Shown: positions 1 to 6,557, counted from the first letter of the stretch. The stretch is DNA of 7,834 nucleotides from Candidatus Solincola jinzensis (GCA_015711875.1 MU158533.1:4109-11942); one strand, 5' to 3'. Numbers and translations: made by a program. The notes: generated by a model from the letters alone, not told the origin.

Positions 1-599
1 GGGTGGGGGCCATGGGGGCGGGGGTGGCGCGCGGCGCCTACGAGGCGGCGTTGCGCTTCGCGCGCGAGACGGTGGTGGGCGGCAAGCCTCTCGTCAACCA
101 CGAGTGGGCGCAGTGCCTGCTGGCGGAGATGTACGCCAACGCCGCCCTGGCGCGCCTCACCTACATGGAGTGCAACCATATAAACGGCCTCTACGGCATG
201 GCCTCGCTCTTGAACTTGAAGCCCATGTACTATTACCTGCGGGCTGTGCCCACGGCGGTGCTGGACCGTGTCATGCCCGCGGTCAACGGCTTCGATGCCA
301 CCACCAGGCTCTTCCGCAAGATAGTCATGGATGGCCAGACGGACGCTGAGGCGCGGCGCGCCTCCGGCTGGGCCTCGCTCTCCAAGTTCGCCGCCACCGA
401 CCTGGGGATAAAGAACTGCCAGCTGGCGGTGGAGTTCATGGGCCGCGCGGGCCTGAGGCACGACGGCTGGGCGGAGAAGTTCCTGCGCGACTCCAAGCTG
501 CTGCAGATCTACGAGGGGACCAACCAGCTCAACCGCCTCAACCTCTTCAAGTGCATGATCGCGCCCTCGGTGCCCGAGGCACGCGTCTTCGAGGAGTAG
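1..599 (+). CDS. Acyl-CoA dehydrogenase, C-terminal part (5' end outside the window)
   Basis: This is the C-terminal helical domain of a flavin-dependent acyl-CoA dehydrogenase. The family oxidises acyl-CoA at the alpha-beta bond and passes electrons to electron-transfer flavoprotein. The frame is open from the left edge, and about 198 residues are visible before the TAG at 597-599. Near the edge, GVARGAYEAALRFARE followed by GGKPL matches the start of the family's C-terminal domain. Near the end, RDSKLLQIYEGTNQLNRL is the family signature. The Glu of IYEGT (codon 513-515) sits where medium-chain-type enzymes keep the catalytic base. The helical spacing is odd: from the LTY around codon 54 to SKFAATDLG around codon 128 there are roughly 50 more residues than in medium-chain enzymes, including MYYYLRAVPTAVLDRVMPAV. 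The family call is firm. Substrate is unknown, and the FAD-binding N-terminal part cannot be inspected. No good terminator follows. Confidence 0.93.
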   Translation, partial: VGAMGAGVARGAYEAALRFARETVVGGKPLVNHEWAQCLLAEMYANAALARLTYMECNHINGLYGMASLLNLKPMYYYLRAVPTAVLDRVMPAVNGFDATTRLFRKIVMDGQTDAEARRASGWASLSKFAATDLGIKNCQLAVEFMGRAGLRHDGWAEKFLRDSKLLQIYEGTNQLNRLNLFKCMIAPSVPEARVFEE

Positions 600-988
600 A
601 GGGGGAGATGCTCTTGAGTATAGGCTGGCGGCTGCGTGGCGCCATACCTTGAGATCTCGCTGTCGACCATGCGGTGGCAAAGAATGGAAAGGACGCCACG
701 CGGTGGAGCCGTTTGCTCCCGCTGCCGCCGCTCAAAGTGGAAACAGGGGCTCTCCAGGGAGAGGCAAGTGCCATGAGTTGAAGCCGTTTGCTCCCGCTGC
801 CGCTCCGAAAGCCTTTGCCGATCGCGCTGGCGGAGCGTCGCAAAGATAGCGAAATGAGGAGGGATCTACGTTAAAGGGAAATGGTGGCAGTGGAGCGATG
901 ACCTGACGGCGTAGATATGGCGAGGACGCGAAGGCCGGTTCGGGAAAAGCGCGCTTCAGGCTATGCAGGTGACGGGAAAGGGGGAGAG
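600..988. other. Gene-free stretch with a 22-bp direct repeat
   Basis: About 390 bases lie between the dehydrogenase stop and the nitroreductase start, with no frame that looks protein-like. The short frames here have no ribosome site at their starts and translate to low-complexity Arg/Gly/Ala/Ser text. The clearest structure is the 22-bp direct repeat listed separately. A 7-bp inverted pair, CGCTCCG (801-807) and CGGAGCG (831-837), flanks 23 bases just after the second copy. The nitroreductase frame stays open upstream to a possible ATG at 917, but that extension is poor in family features. I see no convincing promoter or terminator. Confidence 0.6.
707..803. repeat. 22-bp direct repeat pair (707-728 and 782-803)
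   Basis: Two exact 22-base copies, sharing the core GTTTGCTCCCGCTGCCGC, start 75 bases apart in the gap after the dehydrogenase gene. The bases just outside the copies differ, so this is not a simple longer duplication. It resembles a dispersed intergenic repeat (REP-like) more than a CRISPR array, because there are only two copies and no array. Its role is unknown. Confidence 0.75.
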
Positions 989-1768
989 ATGACGGATACT
1001 TTGGACACGGAGATGGACGTGGAAGAAGGAGTGGAGGAAGCGGGGCGAGCTGCGAAGTCCGGGGAGTTGTACACCTGGCATGAGGGCATGCCCTGGAACC
1101 CGGTGGAGCGGGTGATACTGGAGCGGCGCAGCGTGCGCAAATACAAGGACAAGCAGGTGCCGGAAAAGCTGGTGCGTCGCGTCCTGGAGGCGGGGCGGTT
1201 CGCGCCCTCGGCGGGAAACTCCCAGCCCTGGCGCTTCGTGGTCATACGGGACCGCGAGATGATCGAGGAGATGGAGAAATACGTGCGCCTGCGCTGCCGC
1301 GTGCTCAAGTTCCTCCTCAACTGGCAGACCAGCCCGCTGGGCAGGCTGGCCTGGCTCAACACGCAGATCACGGCCAGGGTGTTGCCCAACCTCATGCATC
1401 CCATACCCTTCGGCGCCATAACCCTCATCGCCGACGGCAAGCTCAAGCTCTTCCACGGCGCCCCCACGGTGATCCTCATCCTCATGGACAAGCGAGGCGC
1501 GGCCAAGCCCGAGGTGGATGTGGGCATCTGCGGTCAGAACATGGTGCTCGCCGCCCACAGCCTGGGTCTGGGCACCTGCTGGGTGGGGTTCGTAGAGGTG
1601 TTCAAGTTCGGCACCAAGTGGAAGAAAAAACTGGGCATCGAGTGGCCGTATCGTCTCGTTGAGGGGATAGCCCTTGGCTACCCGGTGGGCAAGCCGGACG
1701 GCATGATCGAGCGCGAGCTGCAGGAGATCGACTGGTGGGAGGACGGCCGCAAGAGGGTTGTGTTCTAG
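989..1768 (+). CDS. Nitroreductase-family FMN oxidoreductase
   Basis: A 259-residue protein of the nitroreductase fold, whose members bind FMN and use NAD(P)H or other donors to reduce nitro groups, quinones, flavins or enones. The usual FMN-contact segments are visible: ERRSVRKY at about residues 45-52, APSAGNSQPWRF at 72-83, GLGTCW at 193-198 and LGYPVGKP at 229-236. The length is somewhat above the common 180-220 residues. The extra length is an acidic N-terminal lead (about residues 1-35) and a Trp-rich middle insert (about 107-155, LLNWQTSPLGRLAWLN onward). I chose the ATG at 989 because GGGGGAG lies just upstream, although the spacing is short. An ATG at 1013 is possible, while an upstream start at 917 would add a basic tail unlike the family. 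The ferredoxin gene follows on the same strand after 252 bases, so a shared redox role is plausible but unproven. Substrate is unknown. Confidence 0.9.
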   Translation: MTDTLDTEMDVEEGVEEAGRAAKSGELYTWHEGMPWNPVERVILERRSVRKYKDKQVPEKLVRRVLEAGRFAPSAGNSQPWRFVVIRDREMIEEMEKYVRLRCRVLKFLLNWQTSPLGRLAWLNTQITARVLPNLMHPIPFGAITLIADGKLKLFHGAPTVILILMDKRGAAKPEVDVGICGQNMVLAAHSLGLGTCWVGFVEVFKFGTKWKKKLGIEWPYRLVEGIALGYPVGKPDGMIERELQEIDWWEDGRKRVVF

Positions 1769-1822
1769 CGCCGCCCATGTCGGCCATCGTTGATGCGAGG
1801 TTTCCGGGAAGGGAAAGGAATG

Positions 1823-1862
1823 TGAAAGGCACGTCAAGGAGATGAAAGGCACGTCAAGGAGA
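1823..1862 (+). repeat. Perfect 20-bp tandem duplication
   Basis: Two exact head-to-tail 20-base units, each containing GGCACGTCAAGGAGA, occupy 1823-1842 and 1843-1862 in the nitroreductase-ferredoxin gap. Each unit carries a Shine-Dalgarno-like AAGGAG, and the junction creates AAGGAGATG. It could be a recent slippage duplication or a site read by a regulator. It lies about 160 bases before the ferredoxin start, so it is not that gene's ribosome site. Confidence 0.85.
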
Positions 1863-2007
1863 GGAAGCGGGGAAAACGGGGATCTCGGCTCACCTGGAAC
1901 TTTTTGCCTTATTGGAAACTGGCTGGAAAAGGACCCGGCCCTGGAGCGAGACCCTCGCCGGTCAAGCGCCACCCGCGCTCCGAGTGGTTCCATGGCTTCA
2001 CGGTGAG

Positions 2008-2013
2008 AGGAGG
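2008..2013 (+). promoter_or_regulatory. Ribosome binding site that fixes the ferredoxin start
   Basis: AGGAGG lies 7 bases before the ATG at 2021. This perfect site and spacing favour the 110-residue ferredoxin over the longer in-frame start at 1904, whose extra 39 residues are basic and Pro-rich and look unlike a ferredoxin. Confidence 0.85.
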
Positions 2014-2020
2014 AACGGAA

Positions 2021-2353
2021 ATGGCGTTTCTGAGCCTTAAGGAGAGGTTGACCATACCTACCTTTGACGATCCCGAACGTTGCACCTCGGGTTGGGTGGT
2101 CATCGACCACGAGAAGTGCAACGGCTGCGGCAACTGCGCGCTCATCTGCCCGGGCGCGAGCCTGTACGTGGCGGGGGTCGGAAAGGACAGGAAAGCGTAT
2201 ATGATCGACAAGCCGGTGCCCGACTGCCTGTCCTGCAATGACTGCATGGCCATCTGCAAGCGGGGGGCCATTAAGGTAAGCGTCACCTACGATTTCGGCG
2301 CTTTCTACAAGGTTCTGCACCGCGGCGAACTCTGCCCACCCCGCAACTTCTGA
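2021..2353 (+). CDS. Small 2[4Fe-4S] ferredoxin
   Basis: A 110-residue cytoplasmic electron carrier. It has two CxxCxxCxxxC cluster motifs: CNGCGNCALICPG with Cys at 33, 36, 39 and 43, and CLSCNDCMAICKRGAI with Cys at 69, 72, 75 and 79. The 25-residue gap between motifs is longer than in clostridial 2[4Fe-4S] ferredoxins and contains VAGVGKDRKAYMIDK. Only the first motif is followed by Pro, and the second has Lys-Arg there. About 30 residues precede the first motif and about 30 follow the second, ending in RGELCPPRNF. Two further Cys (21 and 105) lie outside the motifs. There is no signal peptide or membrane segment. The upstream flavoprotein is a possible partner, and the tail-to-tail gene downstream is on the opposite strand. 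The ferredoxin-fold call is firm; the partner is inference. It could also act as an electron-transfer subunit of a larger flavoenzyme encoded elsewhere. Confidence 0.93.
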   Translation: MAFLSLKERLTIPTFDDPERCTSGWVVIDHEKCNGCGNCALICPGASLYVAGVGKDRKAYMIDKPVPDCLSCNDCMAICKRGAIKVSVTYDFGAFYKVLHRGELCPPRNF

Positions 2354-2367
2354 CAATGAAACGTGCC

Positions 2368-3471
2368 CTACATCTTGGGCTGCATGTCCGGGCGGTCGCG
2401 GTTGGCGAGCCACCAGCGGTAGAGGACGGGGTAATAATCGCGGATGCGGGGGCAGGTGATGCCCGTGCCCTCCAGGGCTTTCAGGGTGTTGGTGGCGTCG
2501 AAGAGGCCGACGTGGTTCACGTAGGTCATGGAGTCGGGAGGGATCTTCACCAGCTTGAAGATCCAGCCAAACCTCGTCGCAATAAAATCAACCAGCCAGG
2601 TGGGAAGGGTAATGCCAGATGTCCCGCCTACGGTGAGCTCGTATATGGCCTCGAACATCTCCCGCGCGGTGGGAGGGTCCGGGTCCACTACATGGAAACA
2701 TTTACCTATAGAATCGGGGTTGCGCGTGATGGCGGTCACCGCGTCGGCGATGTAGTCCACGGGGACGAAGTTGGGGCGCGCCTTGCCCTCGCCCAGGTAC
2801 AAAGGAGGTATGCGCAGTTTGCCGAGCGCGCGCAGCACCCCGAAGGTGAGGTAGATGTTGTCGAACTTGTCCGTCTCCCCGGTACGGGAGTCGCCCAGCA
2901 CCCCCGCGGGGCGGATGATGATGGCGGGGAGACCCTCCTCCATGGCGCGGCGCACCTCCACCTCACCCCAGAACTTGGTGGCGAAGTAGTTGTTGATGAG
3001 CTCCTGGCCCGCGTCGAGTTCGTCCTCGTAGATGACGCCCTCTCTCTCGGCGTGCACCACCACGGAGCTGAAATGCACGAGGTGGGAGAGGTTGGGACAG
3101 GCCTCGCAGAATTTGACCACGTGGCGTACGCCCCAGTAGTTGACCTTCCTGGCCAGGCCCTCGGGGACGAAGAGGTCGAAGGCCCCCGCCAGGTGCCAGA
3201 CCTCGGTGGCGCGTTCGGAGAGCTCTCGGTAGAGCTCGGGGGAGAGCCCGAGCCTGGGGTCGGTGACGTCCCCCGCGAAGGCGCGCAGGGCGCCGGGGAC
3301 CGCCTTCCCCTCCCTCTCGAGCGCCGCGATATCCTCGCGCGCCCGGGCGAGGAATTTCTCCTGCACCAGAAAGTCGAAACGCGCTTCTGGGTCGTCCGCG
3401 AGGAGGCTGCGCACCTGCCAGCGCCCCAGAAAGCCAGGATAGCCGGTGAAGAAAAGGCATCTTTCCGCCAC
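2368..3471 (-). CDS. Extended-SDR NAD(P)-dependent oxidoreductase, acyl reductase/epimerase-like
   Basis: A 367-residue protein of the extended short-chain dehydrogenase group. The N-terminal Rossmann motif TGYPGFLG is at residues 9-16, the group's TGxxGxxG pattern. GDVTDP (67-72) and VWHLAG (91-96) follow. The likely catalytic Ser lies in FSSVVV (134-139), and the Tyr/Lys pair is in YFATK (Y162, K166). The segment RFDFLVQEKF after the first beta-alpha unit, together with GDVTDP, resembles the NAD-binding domain of fatty acyl-CoA and thioester reductases (male-sterility type) more than sugar-nucleotide epimerases. The C-terminal third is the variable substrate part and has a hydrophobic stretch, TWLVDFIATRFGWIFKLVKI. 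I chose the GTG at 3471 over the ATG at 3540: GGGAGG lies 6 bases upstream, and this puts the Rossmann strand at the N terminus as expected. The gene converges with the ferredoxin gene, 14 bases between stops, with no clear terminator. The substrate may be an acyl or sterol-like compound but is not shown. Confidence 0.88.
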   Translation of the reverse strand: MAERCLFFTGYPGFLGRWQVRSLLADDPEARFDFLVQEKFLARAREDIAALEREGKAVPGALRAFAGDVTDPRLGLSPELYRELSERATEVWHLAGAFDLFVPEGLARKVNYWGVRHVVKFCEACPNLSHLVHFSSVVVHAEREGVIYEDELDAGQELINNYFATKFWGEVEVRRAMEEGLPAIIIRPAGVLGDSRTGETDKFDNIYLTFGVLRALGKLRIPPLYLGEGKARPNFVPVDYIADAVTAITRNPDSIGKCFHVVDPDPPTAREMFEAIYELTVGGTSGITLPTWLVDFIATRFGWIFKLVKIPPDSMTYVNHVGLFDATNTLKALEGTGITCPRIRDYYPVLYRWWLANRDRPDMQPKM

Positions 3472-4113
3472 GTTCACCCTCCCAATGTGTACAGCCTTCC
3501 GGCTACGCGTCCCCTCCCGAAAGATCGGCAAGACAAGCATATCAGGGAGAGAACGAATAATGAAGGATTTTCTGTATGTTATATCCTGCCGACACTCCAG
3601 GCGTTTTGCGGCCTAGGGGCGGTGAAAGAGAGGATGGCAAAGGCTTTTCGCGCGCTTGTGTCCTATCCGCACACCGGACATCTTAAGGCCTCGAGCCTAG
3701 CTTCTCGCGGACGATTAGGGCGAGGGCGCCAGGCGGCATCACAGGCGCATAAGGGTCTCAAGCCAGCGGGAGAGCAGGTGACGGCGTTCCCGGCAGTTTA
3801 TGCATGACGGCTGTCGGGCGCTTGCCGACCTCGGGTTTTGGGAAAATGCGTCCTTTCCGTGCATGGCCTGTGTGTGCCGCATGCGGCGGCCCATTTCCCG
3901 GATCCTGACCTTGATGTCTCTGCGGGGCGCGCGCCGAGGCGGGAAACCGCGGGCAGATCAGGGGCAGGCAGTAGGCCCAAGACCGGTTTGGCGCGAAGAC
4001 CTCGCGGCTTCGATGCGGGGAAAACGGGCATACGGATGCCAGCGCGAGACCAGGCGATAACGCCAGAGATATGAGAGGAAAGCGGCAACGGCGAGGGGCG
4101 AAGGAGGAAGGCG
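3472..4113. other. Divergent gene-free region between the extended SDR and the first classical SDR
   Basis: About 640 bases separate the two divergent starts and should hold promoters for both genes. An AT-rich patch at about 3553-3586 (containing GTATGTTATATCC) is the only notably AT-rich spot and offers a weak TATAAC-like -10 on the - strand at 3583-3578, but I see no matching -35. A perfect 12-bp palindrome GCCGCATGCGGC lies at 3876-3887. The short frames on both strands translate to Arg/Pro/Ser-rich text without ribosome sites or motifs, so I call none of them genes. Confidence 0.55.
3478..3483 (-). promoter_or_regulatory. Ribosome binding site selecting the GTG start at 3471
   Basis: On the - strand GGGAGG is followed by GTGAAC and then GTG-GCG-GAA. 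The first GTG touches the site directly, so the second GTG (3469-3471), with 6-base spacing, is the better start. The ATG at 3540 has no comparable site. Confidence 0.75.
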
Positions 4114-4974
4114 ATGGGAATTCGCGAATGGAGCTCAAGCAGGGGTCCCGAGTGGCTGTGCGGGAAGGTGGCCCTGGTGACGGGGGCCGCATCGGGCCTG
4201 GGGAGGGGAATAGCCCTGGCCCTGGCGGCGAAGGGGTGCGATCTGGTGCTGGTGGACATCGACGAGGAGGGGATGCGCGAGACGGCGGCGCGGGCGGAGG
4301 AGCGCGGAGCGAAATGCCTGATGAAGCGCGCCGACGTGTCAAGCCGCGGGGAGATGGAGCGCATGGCCTCGGAGGCGCTGGAGGAGTGGGGCCGCGTGGA
4401 CGTGCTGGTGAACAACGCCGGCGTGGGGGTGGGCGGGGAGCTGGTAAACATTCCCATAGAAGACTTAGAGTGGATCACCGGCGTGAACCTCATGGGGGAG
4501 GTCTACGGCACCCGCCTCTTCCTCCCCGGCATGGTGGAGCGAGGTGAGGGCCACGTGGTGAACGTGGGCTCCCTCTCCAGCCTGGTGGTGCTCCCCTTCC
4601 ACATCGCCTACACCACCACCAAGTTCGGCCTGGCGGGGTTTTCCGAGGCTCTGTGGGCGGAATGCCGGCGGCACGGCGTGGGGGTGACCCTGGTGTGCCC
4701 GGGCGCGGTCAAAACCAACATCGCGGCGGGGACGCGCGCCTACCCGAGCTGCGAGCGCCAGCGCGAGGTGACGGAGAGGTTCGAGCGCATGCTCCAGGAG
4801 AGGGGCATGGACCCCGAGGAGGCGGGGGAAAAGGTGGTGGAGGCGGTCATCGCGGACCGCTTCCTGCTCATCCTGGGGCGCGAGGCCTACCTGCTGTATT
4901 ACCTGCGCCGCCTCTTCCCCGGCCTCATGCGCCGGCTGGTCGCCTTCCTCACTGCCCGCGCCTCGAAAGAGTAA
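4114..4974 (+). CDS. Classical SDR dehydrogenase, first paralogue
   Basis: A 286-residue classical short-chain dehydrogenase, expected to interconvert an alcohol and a ketone with NAD(H) or NADP(H). Motifs are in the standard order: TGAASGLG cofactor loop at 23-30, Asp48 at the end of the second strand in LVLVDID (favouring NAD over NADP), NNAG at 100-103, Asn125 in the active site, Ser153 in NVGSLSS, and Tyr166/Lys170 in YTTTK. The Ser-Tyr spacing of 13 is canonical. CPGAVKTNI follows, as in the family. The C-terminal 35 residues (LLYYLRRLFPGLMRRLVAFL) are hydrophobic and basic and could touch membrane or close the substrate site. The start is well fixed by AAGGAGG (4101-4107), 6 bases before the ATG. 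This gives a 14-residue N-terminal lead before the usual family start. It resembles the SDR at 5678-6529, and the substrate is unknown. Confidence 0.95.
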   Translation: MGIREWSSSRGPEWLCGKVALVTGAASGLGRGIALALAAKGCDLVLVDIDEEGMRETAARAEERGAKCLMKRADVSSRGEMERMASEALEEWGRVDVLVNNAGVGVGGELVNIPIEDLEWITGVNLMGEVYGTRLFLPGMVERGEGHVVNVGSLSSLVVLPFHIAYTTTKFGLAGFSEALWAECRRHGVGVTLVCPGAVKTNIAAGTRAYPSCERQREVTERFERMLQERGMDPEEAGEKVVEAVIADRFLLILGREAYLLYYLRRLFPGLMRRLVAFLTARASKE

Positions 4975-5677
4975 GGGTAAGGGGATGAGGGTATGGAGAG
5001 GAAAACCTTTACAGGGCAGGGTAAAGGGGCGTAAGCGCGTCGTCTTTCAGGCAAAGGCATATCCCTCCCATCGCGCGACGCCTTTCTTCTGGCCTCATGC
5101 TCTGTTCGGTTGCTCGCCTTGATGCTCATACCTCAAAAGAGATGCTCGAGGTGACTCTATAGCGGTGCGATCGCTGATAGCGATACCCCGTGTTGTTGAA
5201 AAACGGGGCTGTTACCACGTGGCGCTTCGCGGCGGTGGGTATAGCTGTACGGGTAGGCCATGGCATGGTAAGGGCCCACCGCGTCCTTGTCCCTTTTTGC
5301 TGCCAGGGAAGTTAGATATAGCGAAGCGGGTGGCCAAAGAGGTCACGATATGCCAAAGCCGGCAAGGAGGAAAAGAGGAAAGCCTCACGGCCTTTACGCT
5401 TTTCGTTTCGACCAGAGATCAAAAAGCTTTCATGAAGAAGAATCGGAGGCTACAGGATCTCTACTGGCGGGAAGGCTTATAGCCTGGGTACAGGCGGCTT
5501 AACGCCGTCGGCGGTATATCTAAGGGTCGAGAGAAGGAAGTGACGACGCGGTTGTGCTGTGAGGGATTCATGAGGCTAACCGACGGGGTTGCGAGGCTTT
5601 ATCGCCGTGGACCGCATGTGGCGGGAAAGCCGAAGGATGGGAGGAAGCCAAAACTGGATCGGAAGCGGGAGGTCAGC
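4975..5677. other. 700-base gap between the two classical SDR genes
   Basis: No protein-like frame is evident. A 105-codon frame at 5165-5482 starts with GTG, lacks a ribosome site and shows no motif. A frame that would extend the downstream SDR to 5540 has no support beyond the real start at 5678. Small structures are present: CCTTTAC/GTAAAGG at 5006-5012 and 5021-5027, CCCCGT/ACGGGG at 5186-5191 and 5203-5208, and GCGGTGGG/CCCACCGC at 5232-5239 and 5275-5282. The text looks less codon-structured than the flanking genes, so this may be decayed sequence or a long leader. The promoter of the downstream gene should lie here; TATATC at 5515-5520 is a weak candidate -10 only. Confidence 0.55.
5006..5027. 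terminator. Weak hairpin after the first SDR gene
   Basis: A 7-bp perfect stem (CCTTTAC/GTAAAGG) with an 8-base loop begins 31 bases after the SDR stop. The four-base A run lies before it on the + strand, so a T run follows it only on the - strand, where no gene is evident. It may be a weak terminator or chance. Confidence 0.25.
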
Positions 5678-6529
5678 ATGAAAAGGCTGGACGGCAAGCG
5701 GGTGGTGATCACCGGAGCGGCCTCGGGGCTGGGGCGGGCCATGGCGGTGGCGCTGGCGAGGCGGGGGTGCCGCTTGGGGGTGGTGGACGTCAACCTGGAG
5801 GGGGCGGAGGAGACCCTGGAACTGGTAACGGCCGCCGGAGGCAGCGGCGAGATCTACGAGCTGGACGTGCGGGTGGCGATGGACTGGGGCGCCATGGCCG
5901 AGCACTTCTTCGCGAGCTGGGGAGGGGTGGACCTGCTGGTGAACAACGCGGGCGTGGTTTCCACCGGACACGTGGGCGATATAGCTCTGGAGGACTGGGA
6001 GTGGATATTCTCCGTCAACTTCTGGGGCATGCTCTACGGCTGCCACTATTTCCTGCCGCTCATGAAGAGGCAGGGCCACGGCCATATCCTCAACGTGGCC
6101 TCCGCCGCCGGCATCTTCAACCTGCTTGAGATGGCGCCTTACAACGCCACCAAGGCCGCGGTCATCTCCTTGAGCGAGACTTTGAAGGGGGAGCTGGCCC
6201 CCGAGGGCATCGGGGTGACCGTGCTCTGCCCCATGTTCTTCAACACCAACCTCCTTGCCACCATGCGCTATACCGATCCCTTCGAGCCGGAGTTCGCCCG
6301 CACCACTTTCCAGTACGCCCGCATGACCGCGGACGAGGTGGCGGAGGCGGCCATCCGGGCGGTGGAGAAGGGAAGGCTCTACTGCGTGCCGCAGCTCTCG
6401 GGCAGGCTGTTCTGGATGGTGAAGCGCTTCAGCCCGGGCCTGTTCCAGGGCGCGGTGGCCTTCGGCAACCGCTACCCATGGGGAAAGAGGGTCTTCATGT
6501 GGATGGCCCGCAAAGGCCTCCTGCAATAG
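5678..6529 (+). CDS. Classical SDR dehydrogenase, second paralogue
   Basis: A 283-residue classical short-chain dehydrogenase. Visible landmarks are TGAASGLG at 12-19, Asp37 in GVVDVN (NAD preference likely), NNAG at 89-92, Asn114, Ser142 in NVASAAG, and Tyr155/Lys159 in YNATK, with the canonical 13-residue Ser-Tyr spacing. It shares with the upstream paralogue the EDxEWI segment, the VNxxGxxYGxxxFLPxM helix and a C-terminal SPGL-type stretch, so the two are probably related by an old duplication. The tail RLFWMVKRFSPGLFQG to MWMARKGLLQ is hydrophobic and basic, suggesting membrane contact or a greasy substrate. CPMFFNTNL replaces the more usual CPG-V-T segment, so the substrate loop differs from the first SDR. 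The start is fixed by GGGAGG (5667-5672), 5 bases before the ATG. It stands alone after a 700-base gap and converges with the thiolase gene. Substrate is unknown. Confidence 0.95.
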   Translation: MKRLDGKRVVITGAASGLGRAMAVALARRGCRLGVVDVNLEGAEETLELVTAAGGSGEIYELDVRVAMDWGAMAEHFFASWGGVDLLVNNAGVVSTGHVGDIALEDWEWIFSVNFWGMLYGCHYFLPLMKRQGHGHILNVASAAGIFNLLEMAPYNATKAAVISLSETLKGELAPEGIGVTVLCPMFFNTNLLATMRYTDPFEPEFARTTFQYARMTADEVAEAAIRAVEKGRLYCVPQLSGRLFWMVKRFSPGLFQGAVAFGNRYPWGKRVFMWMARKGLLQ

Positions 6530-6530
6530 A

Positions 6531-6557
6531 TGGGGTCAGGCCCGGACTTAGGACAAT
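6531..6557. mobile_element. Possible REP-transposase-type element edge (remnant)
   Basis: The 27 bases just after the second SDR stop include GGGGTCAGGCCCGGAC and then GGACAAT. From memory, GGGGTCAGG-(C/T)-(C/T)-TT/CGGAC-type stretches ending in a GACA run often flank Y1 (REP-associated, IS200-like) transposases in several bacterial groups. No transposase frame is present and no second end can be proven, so this is only a candidate scar. Confidence 0.25.

Noticed and set aside
707..803. CRISPR-like repeat-spacer unit
   Set aside because: Only two copies of a 22-base repeat, a 53-base spacer, and no cas genes in the window.
917..988. Upstream start that would add 24 residues to the nitroreductase
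   Set aside because: No ribosome site at 917 and the extra residues are basic and unlike the family; the ATG at 989 has a purine-rich ribosome site.
2354..2367. Shared terminator between the convergent ferredoxin and extended SDR genes
   Set aside because: Only 14 bases separate the stops and no hairpin is visible there.
956..2413. Long open frame of 485 codons on the - strand opposite the nitroreductase and ferredoxin
   Set aside because: It lies antisense to two genes with clear family motifs, its translation is His/Ala/Arg/Leu-rich without a motif, and such frames are common in GC-rich DNA.
808..3647. 12-base inverted match AAAGCCTTTGCC (808-819) and GGCAAAGGCTTT (3636-3647)
   Set aside because: Too short and too far apart to be meaningful.
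2356..3807. Long open frame of 483 codons on the + strand opposite the extended SDR
   Set aside because: The - strand encodes a well-matched SDR with catalytic residues; the + frame is Gly/Val/Glu-rich antisense text.
1867..4028. 14-base exact match GCGGGGAAAACGGG at 1867-1880 and 4015-4028
   Set aside because: Short and purine/GC-biased; a single match of this length is close to chance in such sequence.
5165..5482. 105-codon frame in the gap between the two SDR genes
   Set aside because: GTG start, no ribosome site, no recognisable domain, and overlapped by another equally plain frame.
5576..6526. 316-codon frame on the - strand opposite the second SDR
   Set aside because: It is an antisense shadow of an SDR with full motifs; the translation is His/Gly/Ala-rich and has no domain.
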